64,000 nucleotides of DNA from Dorea longicatena (GTDB taxonomy: Bacteria; Bacillota; Clostridia; Lachnospirales; Lachnospiraceae), in NCBI RefSeq assembly GCF_024168045.1, contig NZ_CP100126.1:2265001-2329000 (forward strand), given 5' to 3'. Both the position numbers and the translations under genes were made by a program. Positions 9,166 to 17,726 of this stretch are shown here, one piece after another. Position 1 is the stretch's first letter; each line of letters opens with the position of its first letter. Under the pieces are notes generated by a model. It searched no databases and was not told the origin of the DNA. It worked only from the letters and a program-made list of their open reading frames with translations.

Positions 9166-10065
9166 CTAGTTTTTCGTAAGATTCAATTCGTCGTAACGCA
9201 GCTTTTCCATTGTAAATCCGCGTCCTCTTACCTCATTGATCTGCGTGATCGTGATAAATGCTTTCGGATCGATCTCCTGAATCGCCTCTTTTACCGAATA
9301 CAGCTTTCTGCTGTGGATAACACATAATACGCCCTGCTGCTTCTGCTCTCCATAACCGGTCTCGATGTCTACCATCGTCACTCCGGCATCAATATCCGTT
9401 AAGACTTTCTGACGGATTTCTCTGTATTTGTCCGAAATTACAAATAACTGGATCTGTGACTTTCCAAGAAGCATCACCCGGTTCAGCACAACCGTACTTA
9501 AAAACAAATTCAGAATACCATACAGTATCTGTTCCGAATCTGAAAACAGCATCTGAAATCCCAGCACCGAAAAATCTACGATATACAAGAATACCGCTAC
9601 CGGGACATGAAACCATTTGTGTAACACAAGTGCCAGTATATCTGTTCCACCGGTAGAAGCACCTACTCTTACCACCAGTCCGATACCGATTCCAAGGAGA
9701 ACCCCTCCATATAATGCCGCAAGCATAGCATTATCCTGCGTCACTTTGTCTATTCCCGGAATGGACTGTGCCATCGACAGGAATATTGGATAAATAAAGG
9801 AACTGATGATCGTTGTCAATGCAAACTTCTTTCCCAAAAATACTGCACCGAGAACGAACAGCACCGCATTGATCGCCAAAATAATCATCGATAGGTTTAC
9901 CTGAAAATAATGGCTGATCGTAAGACCGATACCAGTCGCACCTCCCATAATGATCCCATTCGGCACGATAAACGCTGCCACAGCAAACGACAATACAAGA
10001 TTGCCGACCAGAACTCCCAGAATGGTTTTGATTATTTTTTCCCAACTTTTTTTCATGCGCTCCAT
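9166..10065 (-). CDS. YitT family membrane protein
   Basis: 299 aa. The N-terminal two thirds hold five to six predicted membrane helices with VPNGIIMGGATGIGLTISHYF and GVLLGIGIGLVVRVGASTGGTDIL, the YitT/DUF161 signature. The last 80 residues form a soluble DUF2179-type domain ending ITITQINEVRGRGF. Function is unknown; members are abundant in Firmicutes. GGAGA precedes the ATG at 10065; an ATG three codons later is also possible. It lies between tex and ptsI on the same strand with short gaps. Confidence 0.88.
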   Translation of the reverse strand: MERMKKSWEKIIKTILGVLVGNLVLSFAVAAFIVPNGIIMGGATGIGLTISHYFQVNLSMIILAINAVLFVLGAVFLGKKFALTTIISSFIYPIFLSMAQSIPGIDKVTQDNAMLAALYGGVLLGIGIGLVVRVGASTGGTDILALVLHKWFHVPVAVFLYIVDFSVLGFQMLFSDSEQILYGILNLFLSTVVLNRVMLLGKSQIQLFVISDKYREIRQKVLTDIDAGVTMVDIETGYGEQKQQGVLCVIHSRKLYSVKEAIQEIDPKAFITITQINEVRGRGFTMEKLRYDELNLTKN

Positions 10066-10091
10066 CCTCTCTCCGTACTTTCTTTCCCGGA

Positions 10092-12248
10092 TTATGAAAT
10101 TCCTTTCATCGTAAGCTGGATCCTCTTCTTCTTAAGATCCACGCTCATCACTTTTACATCCACGATATCGCCAACGCTTACCACTTCCAGCGGATGCTTG
10201 ATGAATTTCTTATCCGTGATCTCGGAAATGTGTACCAGTCCATCCTGGTGCACTCCGATATCTACAAACACGCCAAAGTCAATGACATTTCTTACGGTTC
10301 CTTTCAGGATCATGCCTTCCTTTAAGTCTTTCATATCTAAGACATCTGTTCTTAAGATCGGTTTCGGCATTTCGTCACGCGGGTCACGTCCCGGTTTTTC
10401 CAGTTCTTTCACAATATCCCGGAGGGTGATCTCTCCAATCTCCAGTTCCCCGGCAAGTCTTGCATAGTCTTTGATCGTGAGGGAAAGTCCGGTTAGCTTT
10501 CCTCCGCTGATGTCTTCCAATGAAAATCCCTGTTTCTTCAGCAGTTTTTCTGCAGCTTCATAGGACTCCGGATGTACACTGGTTCCGTCTAACGGATTCG
10601 TACCATTCTGGATTCTCATGAATCCGGCGCACTGCTCAAAGGCTTTTGGTCCGAGTTTTGCAACTTTCAAAAGTTGCTTTCTGTCTGTGAATCTTCCGTT
10701 CTCTTCTCTGTATGCCACAATATTCTTAGCAATTGCTCCGGATATTCCGGAAATATAAGAAAGGAGCGGTGCCGATGCCGTATTCAGGTCAACTCCGACT
10801 TTATTTACACAGTCTTCCACAACACCGGATAAAGCTTCACTTAACTTTTTCTGGTTCATATCATGCTGATACTGTCCGACACCGATGGATTTCGGATCAA
10901 TCTTCACAAGTTCTGCCAATGGATCCTGCAGTCTTCTTGCAATGGATGTCGCACTTCTCTGTCCAACGTCAAACTTCGGGAATTCTTCCGATGCAAGCTT
11001 ACTTGCCGAATATACGGAAGCTCCTGCTTCATTTACAATTACGTACTGCACTTTCTGCGGAATCTCTTTTAATAATTCTACAATGAACTGCTCAGATTCT
11101 CTGGATGCGGTACCATTTCCAACAGAGATCAATGTAATGTTATATTTTTCAATAATCTTTTTCAGCAAATCTTTGGATGCCTGGATTTTCTTCGGTGTCG
11201 TCGGAGCAGTCGGATAGATAACCGTTGTTCCGATGACTTTACCGGTCGGATCTACAACTGCAAGTTTACAGCCGGTACGGAATGCAGGATCCCATCCAAG
11301 TACAGTCTGTCCTACGATTGGCGGCTGCATCAGAAGCTGATGCAGATTCTTCTTGAATACGCTGATTGCCCCGTCTTCTGCCTTCTCTGTCAGGTCACTT
11401 CGTATCTCACGCTCAATCGCAGGTGCAATGAGACGCTTATAGCTGTCCTCTGCCGCTTCCTTTAAGATCGGTGTGGTATACGGATTATCACTGTGGATCA
11501 TCTTCTTTTCCAGATATCTTAAGATATCGTCCTGCGGTGCTTCAATCTTCACCGTAAGGAACTTTTCTTTTTCTCCACGGTTCAATGCAAGCACTCTGTG
11601 TCCGGCAAGTCTGTTTACCGGTTCTTCGAAATCATAATACATCTCGTATACAGACTCCGCATTTTCGTCTTTTGCCTGTGAGATTACTTTCCCGTGCTGT
11701 ACGGTTGCTTTACGGATCCAGATTCTGTAATCTGCTTCATCCGATACTGACTCAGCAATGATATCCTTTGCTCCATCAATTGCTTCTTTTACAGAATTCA
11801 CTTCTTTTTCCGGATTCACATATTCTTCTGCATACACTTCTACCGGTTTATCTGCTTTTTGAAGCGTGATGACTGCTGCAAGCGGCTCCAGTCCTTTTTC
11901 CTTTGCGATCATGGCACGTGTCCGGCGTTTTGGACGATACGGACGGTAGAGATCTTCTACCACAACCATCGTCTCTGCTGCCAGAATCTGCTTTTTTAAT
12001 TCTCCGGTGAGTTTTCCCTGTTCCTCTATACTTGACAGAACCTGTTCTTTCTTTTCTTCCAGATTGCGCAGATATACCAGTCTCTCATACAATGTTCGCA
12101 GCTGAGCATCGTCCAATGTTCCCGTGACTTCTTTTCTATATCTTGCGATAAACGGGATCGTATTGCCTTCATCGATTAATTTTACCGCCGCATCGACCTG
12201 CCATCTTTTGACTCCAAGTTCCCCGGTAATCACCTGATTAATATCCAT
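10092..12248 (-). CDS. tex: Tex-family RNA-binding transcriptional accessory protein
   Basis: 718 aa, the usual Tex length. In order: an N-terminal helical domain with NTIPFIARYRKEVTGTLDDAQLR, a YqgF/RuvX-like nuclease-fold region near residues 320-450 (GWDPAFRTGCKLAVVD), helix-hairpin-helix repeats (GVDLNTASAPLLSYISGISGA), and a C-terminal S1 domain (GTVRNVIDFGVFVDIGVHQDGLVHIS). Tex binds nucleic acid and influences transcription; its exact role is unclear. The start is taken at MDINQV (12248); 11 extra in-frame codons lie upstream. Confidence 0.95.
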   Translation of the reverse strand: MDINQVITGELGVKRWQVDAAVKLIDEGNTIPFIARYRKEVTGTLDDAQLRTLYERLVYLRNLEEKKEQVLSSIEEQGKLTGELKKQILAAETMVVVEDLYRPYRPKRRTRAMIAKEKGLEPLAAVITLQKADKPVEVYAEEYVNPEKEVNSVKEAIDGAKDIIAESVSDEADYRIWIRKATVQHGKVISQAKDENAESVYEMYYDFEEPVNRLAGHRVLALNRGEKEKFLTVKIEAPQDDILRYLEKKMIHSDNPYTTPILKEAAEDSYKRLIAPAIEREIRSDLTEKAEDGAISVFKKNLHQLLMQPPIVGQTVLGWDPAFRTGCKLAVVDPTGKVIGTTVIYPTAPTTPKKIQASKDLLKKIIEKYNITLISVGNGTASRESEQFIVELLKEIPQKVQYVIVNEAGASVYSASKLASEEFPKFDVGQRSATSIARRLQDPLAELVKIDPKSIGVGQYQHDMNQKKLSEALSGVVEDCVNKVGVDLNTASAPLLSYISGISGAIAKNIVAYREENGRFTDRKQLLKVAKLGPKAFEQCAGFMRIQNGTNPLDGTSVHPESYEAAEKLLKKQGFSLEDISGGKLTGLSLTIKDYARLAGELEIGEITLRDIVKELEKPGRDPRDEMPKPILRTDVLDMKDLKEGMILKGTVRNVIDFGVFVDIGVHQDGLVHISEITDKKFIKHPLEVVSVGDIVDVKVMSVDLKKKRIQLTMKGIS

Positions 12249-12372
12249 ATGTTTTGTCTTTCCCTTTCTTGCCGTATTCAAAGAATTTGTACTTCTTTAT
12301 TACGCGGATAATTATAACTGAATTCCCCACTGTATGCAATGGCGTCTATAATACAGAGTTCACTCTGTTTTC

Positions 12373-12401
12373 TTGAAAATATATTTTCTCTATGTTATAC
12401 T
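12373..12401 (+). promoter_or_regulatory. sigma-70-type promoter of the TetR gene
   Basis: TTGAAA (12373-12378), a 17-base spacer and TATACT (12396-12401) face the TetR gene 54 bases downstream. Confidence 0.65.
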
Positions 12402-12454
12402 GAAGCTACTTGAACTTATCAGAAAAACAGAAATACTTAAAGGGGCTTTTACTT

Positions 12455-13057
12455 ATGAATCAGGAAATACAAGGACTCTCAAAACAACAACTCAAATCCA
12501 GGGAAACACGTGCCAAGATCTTTCAGGCAGCCAAACGGATCCTGCAAAAGCAGGGTTATGAGCAGCTGTCGATCAAGAATATCTGCGAAGAAGCCGGTGT
12601 CTCCAATGGAAGTTTTTATCATCATTTCAAGACAAAAGATGATCTTCTTTCTTATTATATTGAAGAACAGCCGAGTATGGATCCTGATCTTCTTGATCTT
12701 CCGTCCAGTGCTGCCGGGACAAAAGAGGCAATCATCTCGGTTTACTTGAATTATGTTCACTACTGCGAAGAGCTCGGAGTTGAATTTATGGCCAATTACT
12801 ATACACCTAAGAATCAGTCCCTGAACCCTTTGATCCGTACGGAAAGACCATATCCGATCATCACCGTTCACGATTATCTGAAACGCGTAATTGATGCCGG
12901 AATCATTTCCCCTCCTGCTGATCTGGAGGATATCACAACCGACATCCGTATGATCGTAATCGGAAATGTATTTGAGTGGTGTTTAAAGAGTGGCGATGCT
13001 GATTTTGAGGGTAATATGCGCCGTTCCCTTACTACTTATCTGAACGGATTGTTCTGA
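12455..13057 (+). CDS. TetR/AcrR family transcriptional regulator
   Basis: 200 aa. An N-terminal TetR helix-turn-helix (TRAKIFQAAKRILQKQGYEQLSIKNI then EAGVSNGSFYHHFKTKDDLL) is followed by an all-alpha ligand domain with no recognisable specificity. I start at ATG 12455 because AAGGGG lies 9-10 bases upstream; the frame could begin 15 codons earlier. It leads a plus-strand run with a lipid kinase, a glycerophosphodiesterase and a PAP2 protein, so a membrane-lipid signal is plausible but is inference. Confidence 0.92.
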   Translation: MNQEIQGLSKQQLKSRETRAKIFQAAKRILQKQGYEQLSIKNICEEAGVSNGSFYHHFKTKDDLLSYYIEEQPSMDPDLLDLPSSAAGTKEAIISVYLNYVHYCEELGVEFMANYYTPKNQSLNPLIRTERPYPIITVHDYLKRVIDAGIISPPADLEDITTDIRMIVIGNVFEWCLKSGDADFEGNMRRSLTTYLNGLF

Positions 13058-13097
13058 TCATTTTGAAATCTATGAATTAGCAAAGGATGAATACGGT

Positions 13098-14021
13098 ATG
13101 TACACGTTTATTGCCAATCCCAATGCCAGATCCGGCAGAGGGATTCTTCTCTGGAAACAGATTGAAAAAATTTTGCTGGAAAAAGAAATCGCATACAATG
13201 TTTTATTTACGAAATATCAGCATCATGCCACCCGCCTGGTGCATGATCTGACTTCCGACGGTGCTCCTCATACGATTGTTGTCCTCGGAGGAGATGGTAC
13301 TTTAAACGAAGTAATCGATGGGATCAGATATCTAGACAAAGTAACACTGGGATATATCCCGCTTGGTTCAGGAAATGACTTTGCCAGAGGTCTGGGACTT
13401 CCGACGGACATCCACAGTGCTCTGGAACAGATTCTTTCTCCTTCGCATTACACCGCCATGAATGTCGGTGTACTGGATTATGAAAATAAACACCGGCGTT
13501 TTGCCGTAAGTACCGGTATCGGCTTTGATGCCGCAGTCTGCCATCAGGTAATGGTCACGCCGCTCAAAGCTTTTCTGAACCGTCTGAAACTTGGGAAACT
13601 TACCTATCTCGGTGTTGCACTTCATAAACTGCTTACATTAAAACCGGTCACAATGACTGTCACAACCGAAACCGGTGAAACAAAAACCTATCACAAAGTC
13701 TATTTTACAGCAGTTATGAATCTGAAATATGAAGGCGGCGGATTCAACTTCTGTCCTGCCGCCAGCGGGACCGATGACAGACTGGATATCATTACTGTCT
13801 CAGAACTGACACGGCTTAAGGTTCTCTGCCTGCTTCCGACAGCATTCAAAGGATGGCATACCCGTTTCCGTGGAATCACTCTGGACACCTGCACAGAAGT
13901 CACGATCACCAGTGACCGCGCACTGCCTGTACATACCGACGGCGAGCCGGTCTTTCTGCAGTCTGACATCCATGTACATCTGGAAAAAGAGAAGTTACGT
14001 ATTATTACGCCTTGTAAATAA
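13098..14021 (+). CDS. diacylglycerol/lipid kinase family protein (YegS/BmrU type)
   Basis: 307 aa. The DAGK catalytic domain shows the nucleotide loop GGDGTLNEVIDG near residue 60 and IPLGSGNDFARG near 91, followed by GIGFDAAVC. These enzymes phosphorylate diacylglycerol, sphingoid bases or related lipids at the membrane face; the substrate is not predictable. It starts 40 bases after the TetR gene and 24 bases before GDPD. Length is normal. Confidence 0.92.
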   Translation: MYTFIANPNARSGRGILLWKQIEKILLEKEIAYNVLFTKYQHHATRLVHDLTSDGAPHTIVVLGGDGTLNEVIDGIRYLDKVTLGYIPLGSGNDFARGLGLPTDIHSALEQILSPSHYTAMNVGVLDYENKHRRFAVSTGIGFDAAVCHQVMVTPLKAFLNRLKLGKLTYLGVALHKLLTLKPVTMTVTTETGETKTYHKVYFTAVMNLKYEGGGFNFCPAASGTDDRLDIITVSELTRLKVLCLLPTAFKGWHTRFRGITLDTCTEVTITSDRALPVHTDGEPVFLQSDIHVHLEKEKLRIITPCK

Positions 14022-14045
14022 TTCTGTACACAGGGAGGTTATTTT

Positions 14046-14867
14046 ATGCGTTTACTAATTGCCGGAATTATTATATTTTTCACATCGTTCTACTTTTATC
14101 TTATCTGGCCGAGGCTGTCCCACAAACAGCAGATCCGCCCATTTCTCCATACTATGTTCGCACACCGCGGATACCACTGTATTGAAAAGGGAATTCCGGA
14201 AAATTCCCTTTCTTCTTTCCGGGCTGCAATCTCACACGGATACGGAATTGAACTGGATGTACATCTGTCAACCGACGGAAAACTTGTCGTATTTCACGAT
14301 GATGATCTGTCACGTATCTGCGGACGCCCGGAAGCAGTTGAGGTACTTCCGTCAAAAGAACTGCAGCGCTGCCGGTTACAGGATACCACTGAAACCATCC
14401 CTCTTTTTTCTGAGGTACTTTCTCTGGTAGACGGGCAGGTGCCGCTTCTGATCGAACTTAAGATTCCGAAATCTTCTCTCAGTATCTGCGAAAAGACATG
14501 GGAAGCCCTGAAAAACTATAACGGTCCTTATATGGTGCAGTCCTTTAACACACTTGGCATCTGGTGGTTCCGCCGCCATGCGCCACATGTCCTGAGAGGT
14601 CAGCTTTCTTCCAATCTGACTGCCGACAATCTTCCGGAACCATGGATACTGACTTTTATTGTAAAACATCTGCTCGGCAATGTACTCGGACGTCCTGATT
14701 TTATCTCGTATAAACTCGCAGACCTTCCGAGATTTGAAGTATGGTTTTTAAAGCACATTCTGCATCTTCCGATTGCTGTATGGACACTTCGTACACCAGA
14801 TGCGTTAAAGAAAGGAACACTTTCTTACGACATGCAGATATTTGAGAAAAAGAAAATGTATTATTAA
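14046..14867 (+). CDS. glycerophosphodiester phosphodiesterase family protein
   Basis: 273 aa. One N-terminal membrane helix (LIAGIIIFFTSFYFYLIW) anchors a GDPD TIM-barrel. Catalytic residues are visible in FAHRGYHCIEKGIPENSLSSF, IELDVHLSTDG and VVFHDDDLSRICG. The family hydrolyses glycerophosphodiesters to glycerol 3-phosphate plus an alcohol. GGGAGG lies 7 bases upstream of the ATG. It is probably co-transcribed with the lipid kinase; together they suggest turnover of phospholipid or lipoteichoic acid glycerol units. Confidence 0.92.
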   Translation: MRLLIAGIIIFFTSFYFYLIWPRLSHKQQIRPFLHTMFAHRGYHCIEKGIPENSLSSFRAAISHGYGIELDVHLSTDGKLVVFHDDDLSRICGRPEAVEVLPSKELQRCRLQDTTETIPLFSEVLSLVDGQVPLLIELKIPKSSLSICEKTWEALKNYNGPYMVQSFNTLGIWWFRRHAPHVLRGQLSSNLTADNLPEPWILTFIVKHLLGNVLGRPDFISYKLADLPRFEVWFLKHILHLPIAVWTLRTPDALKKGTLSYDMQIFEKKKMYY

Positions 14868-14892
14868 TTTTGTTAATATTCCATGAACATTA

Positions 14893-14921
14893 TTGTTGAT
14901 TCATTTTTTTCATGTTATAAT
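14893..14921 (+). promoter_or_regulatory. sigma-70-type promoter of the PAP2 gene
   Basis: TTGTTG (14893-14898), 17 bases, TATAAT (14916-14921), 54 bases before the PAP2 start. It suggests PAP2 can be transcribed apart from the kinase/GDPD pair. Confidence 0.6.
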
Positions 14922-14974
14922 GCGCTTTGAAACGAGATAAGATAATAACAAAGGCTTAAAAAGGGGTAGTTCAT

Positions 14975-15643
14975 ATGAAAGCCATTGATAAAGCAAAGAG
15001 TTTTTTGAAGAAGTACCGTCATGCATGGGTATTATCATACTTTCTGATCTATATGCCATGGTTTGTTTACCTTGAAAAGCGCACAGATGTACGACATTAT
15101 ATGATACACTCTCCAATTGATAATCATATTCCGTTTATTGAATATTTTATTATCCCTTATTTGTTGTGGTTCATATTCATTGCTGTGACTGTGGCTTATT
15201 TCCTGATTAAGGATAAATGGGGATTTTACAGACTATGTGCTTTTTTATTTTCAGGTATGACAATTTTCCTGATCATATGTACGGTCTTTCCAAATGCATT
15301 AAATTTAAGACCAACTGTATTTCCACGAGACAATATGTTTACCGATATGGTAAAAGTTCTGTATAAAACAGATACACCGACGAATGTGCTTCCAAGCATC
15401 CATGTATTCAACTCTATCGGTGCAGGCATTGCCATCTCACATAGTAATGATCTGAAAAAGCACAGATGGATCCAGATCAGCGCTTACATTCTGGCTGCAC
15501 TTATCATTCTGTCCACAATGTTCTTAAAGCAGCATTCCGTGACCGATGTGATCGCAGCTGTTACGATGGCATGCATTATCTATCCATTCGTATATGTTGC
15601 AGCAGACAAGAAAGCTCCTAAGCTTTCCCAGCAGCCGACGTAA
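14975..15643 (+). CDS. PAP2-superfamily membrane phosphatase
   Basis: 222 aa with five to six predicted membrane helices. A PAP2-like active site is spread over LNLRPTVFPRD, PSIHVFNSIGAG and KQHSVTDVIAA, the last two supplying the two histidines. PSIH instead of PSGH recalls the inositolphosphorylceramide-synthase-like branch. It probably dephosphorylates a lipid phosphate at the outer membrane face. AAAGGGG precedes the ATG by about 9 bases. Its partner genes upstream also act on lipid phosphates. Confidence 0.85.
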   Translation: MKAIDKAKSFLKKYRHAWVLSYFLIYMPWFVYLEKRTDVRHYMIHSPIDNHIPFIEYFIIPYLLWFIFIAVTVAYFLIKDKWGFYRLCAFLFSGMTIFLIICTVFPNALNLRPTVFPRDNMFTDMVKVLYKTDTPTNVLPSIHVFNSIGAGIAISHSNDLKKHRWIQISAYILAALIILSTMFLKQHSVTDVIAAVTMACIIYPFVYVAADKKAPKLSQQPT

Positions 15644-15666
15644 TATGAATAATTATGAATCTATAG

Positions 15667-15714
15667 AAAGATGCAGGTAACTGTTATATAACTGACAGTT
15701 ATCTGCATCTTTTT
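15667..15714. terminator. bidirectional intrinsic terminator between PAP2 and mutY
   Basis: AAGATGCAGGTAACTGT pairs with ACAGTTATCTGCATCTT, followed by TTTT on the plus strand; A-rich flanks also give a U-tract on the minus strand. It separates convergent genes. Confidence 0.88.
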
Positions 15715-15737
15715 AATTTCCATTGTTTTTCCGATCA

Positions 15738-16817
15738 CTACCGTTCAATCCCCGCATACCCTGTATACTTTTCAAACGCCGACGGAATCGAATACTCCTT
15801 CCTGATCTCCTCCGGATGAATAAACAGAAATCCTTTCTCATTCGTCTTCTCCAGCTCATCTACGATCACCTCATATCCTGTCATATGCCATTCGATATGA
15901 CTGAAGATATGCTTTGCTTCCGGAAGTTCCTGCACACGGACCGGCATCAGACCGATCGTCTTGCTGTACTCCGTAACTTCGTCCATCGAAAGCTTACCTT
16001 CCACATTCGGAAATTCATACAGTCCTGCCAGCAGACCTTTTGCCGGGCGCTTCCGGATTGCAATCCGCTTACCGTCTTTGAATATCAGAATGGTTCTTTC
16101 TTCGATCTTTCTGGCTTTTGCCTTTTTCTTTACCGGTATCTCTGTCGTTAGATTCTCCTTGCACGCAATACAATATTCTTTTACCGGACATTCCTCACAT
16201 TTCGGTTCTCCGTTCGGCACACACACGATTGCTCCCAGCTCGATCAGTCCCTGATTGAAATCACTGGCAGCATCGGATGGTATCACCTGTTCCAGTGTGT
16301 TTTCGATCTTCTTACGGACACTCTGCTTCATAATATCTTCATAACTTCCGGTGATTCTGGAAATCACCCGGAGTACGTTACCATCCACTGCCGGCTTCGG
16401 GATTCCGTATGCAAATGCGCTGATAGCCCCCGCCGTGTAATTGCCGATTCCTTTCAATTGCAGGATTTCTTCATAAGTATCCGGAAATATGCCTTCATGA
16501 TCAACCATGATCTGCTGTGCTGCCTTCTGCATATTCCTGACACGGTTATAATATCCAAGACCTTCCCATAGCTTCAGGAGTTTATCCTCTTCTGCCTCTG
16601 CGAGATCCTTCACTGTCGGAAGTGCTTTTAAAAAGCGGTCATAATATCCTTTTACAGCTTCCACCCTTGTCTGCTGCAGCATAATCTCGGATATCCACAC
16701 CCGGTAAGCGTCCGGGTTATGGCGCCACGGAAGATCTCTTTTATTCTCGCGGTACCAGTCCACCAAAGGCTGTACAATCTTAACAAGGTCTTCATCTTTT
16801 TTTTCTGTATTTTTCAT
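15738..16817 (-). CDS. mutY: A/G-specific adenine DNA glycosylase MutY
   Basis: 359 aa. MutY removes adenine mispaired with 8-oxoguanine. The catalytic Glu is in SEIMLQQTRVEAV, the helix-hairpin-helix in LKGIGNYTAGAISAF, and the catalytic Asp in KPAVDGNVLRVISR. The iron-sulfur cluster cysteines are C-X7-C-X2-C-X5-C (CVPNGEPKCEECPVKEYC). The C-terminal NUDIX-like 8-oxoG recognition domain with TILIFKDGKRIAIRKR is present. Length is normal. It is transcribed alone. Confidence 0.96.
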   Translation of the reverse strand: MKNTEKKDEDLVKIVQPLVDWYRENKRDLPWRHNPDAYRVWISEIMLQQTRVEAVKGYYDRFLKALPTVKDLAEAEEDKLLKLWEGLGYYNRVRNMQKAAQQIMVDHEGIFPDTYEEILQLKGIGNYTAGAISAFAYGIPKPAVDGNVLRVISRITGSYEDIMKQSVRKKIENTLEQVIPSDAASDFNQGLIELGAIVCVPNGEPKCEECPVKEYCIACKENLTTEIPVKKKAKARKIEERTILIFKDGKRIAIRKRPAKGLLAGLYEFPNVEGKLSMDEVTEYSKTIGLMPVRVQELPEAKHIFSHIEWHMTGYEVIVDELEKTNEKGFLFIHPEEIRKEYSIPSAFEKYTGYAGIER

Positions 16818-17144
16818 TTTCTATTGCTTCCCCATTTATTTTACTTTCTCGAACATATGATTCATTATAACTTATCATTCTATATAACGTCAAAGCCCTT
16901 TTCCTGGAAATGTCGTCCCGATATCGACATCCTCAGGAAAAGGGCTTTAAGAGAAGGGAATGTGGCTGATCCCTGCCACTAACAATATTATCGTTTGATA
17001 TTATTATATTCCTGTTTCCTTTATATTTCCAATTGGTTATTCTCATATACTTATAGAAAAATTCTATATATTTTTTAAGCTGATTCTTATTTCTTTGTTC
17101 TATAGAGATTATCTATTCCAGCTGTCTTTCATCGGAAAAAGCAA
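16818..17144. other. AT-rich divergent spacer with one long hairpin
   Basis: This spacer lies between mutY (leftward) and the PrdA-like gene (rightward). It contains a perfect-armed hairpin, AAAGCCCTTTTCCTG (16892-16906) with CAGGAAAAGGGCTTT (16934-16948), and an inner ATGTCG/CGACAT stem. There is no U-tract on either strand, so it is not a normal terminator. The remainder is AT-rich with no ORF I can support. Confidence 0.7.
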
Positions 17145-17174
17145 TTGGAAAATTTAATTAGAAAAGTCTATACT
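17145..17174 (+). promoter_or_regulatory. sigma-70-type promoter of the PrdA-domain gene
   Basis: TTGGAA (17145-17150), an 18-base spacer and TATACT (17169-17174), 41 bases before the ATG. Confidence 0.6.
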
Positions 17175-17215
17175 ATTCATAGAAAATAAATATGAATATT
17201 TAGGAGGTATTCGGT

Positions 17216-17629
17216 ATGTCAATTACAGCTGAAACAGCGAAAGCGCATGCAAATGATCCTGCCGTATTATGCTGTAGAGCAGAAGGCGGAATTACAATTG
17301 AACCGGCAAACTTAGAGGATCCTGCAATCTTCGATGAATTAGTAGATTCAGGTCTTTTAAATCTTGACGGATGTCTGAAGATCGGACAGGTTCTTGGGGC
17401 AAAATTAACAAAAACAAGTGATTCCCTCTGTCCACTGACAGCAGATAACGTAGAAGGATTCAAATCAGATGACGATTTAGCAGCAGAAGAAGCTCCTGCT
17501 GAAGAGAAAGTTCCTGCCGAAGCCGCACCTGTTGCAAGCGTTCAGGGTGCTGTTACTACAATTAAACATGGTAAAGTAGTCATCTCTATCAAAGAAGGAA
17601 AAGATATTTATCTTGAACTTCCTATCTAA
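17216..17629 (+). CDS. free-standing PrdA N-terminal domain paralogue
   Basis: 137 aa, nearly the same as the first 135 residues of PrdA encoded at 60924-62780. Both begin MSITAETAKAHA, share DPAVLCCRAE, ITIEPANLEDPAIFD and DSLCPLT, then an acidic Pro/Ala linker and a final GKDI-LE-P block. The copy ends where PrdA continues into its catalytic part. One cysteine of the TCDSLC motif is serine here; the CC pair is kept. It has its own promoter, ribosome site (GGAGG) and terminator, so it is a monocistronic gene rather than a fragment. Function is unknown; competition with or chaperoning of PrdA is speculation. Confidence 0.85.
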   Translation: MSITAETAKAHANDPAVLCCRAEGGITIEPANLEDPAIFDELVDSGLLNLDGCLKIGQVLGAKLTKTSDSLCPLTADNVEGFKSDDDLAAEEAPAEEKVPAEAAPVASVQGAVTTIKHGKVVISIKEGKDIYLELPI

Positions 17630-17663
17630 TTTGAAGAGAACCTATGAAAGTATACGAATAGCA

Positions 17664-17701
17664 AAAGGCAGATATCATTATACAGATATCTGCCCTTTTT
17701 A
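17664..17701 (+). terminator. intrinsic terminator after the PrdA-domain gene
   Basis: GGCAGATATC (17667-17676) pairs with GATATCTGCC (17685-17694), followed by CTTTTT. The AAAA on its left flank could also serve convergent malQ. Confidence 0.9.
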
Positions 17702-17726
17702 TTTCTGCTCCCAGACAGGATACTCT

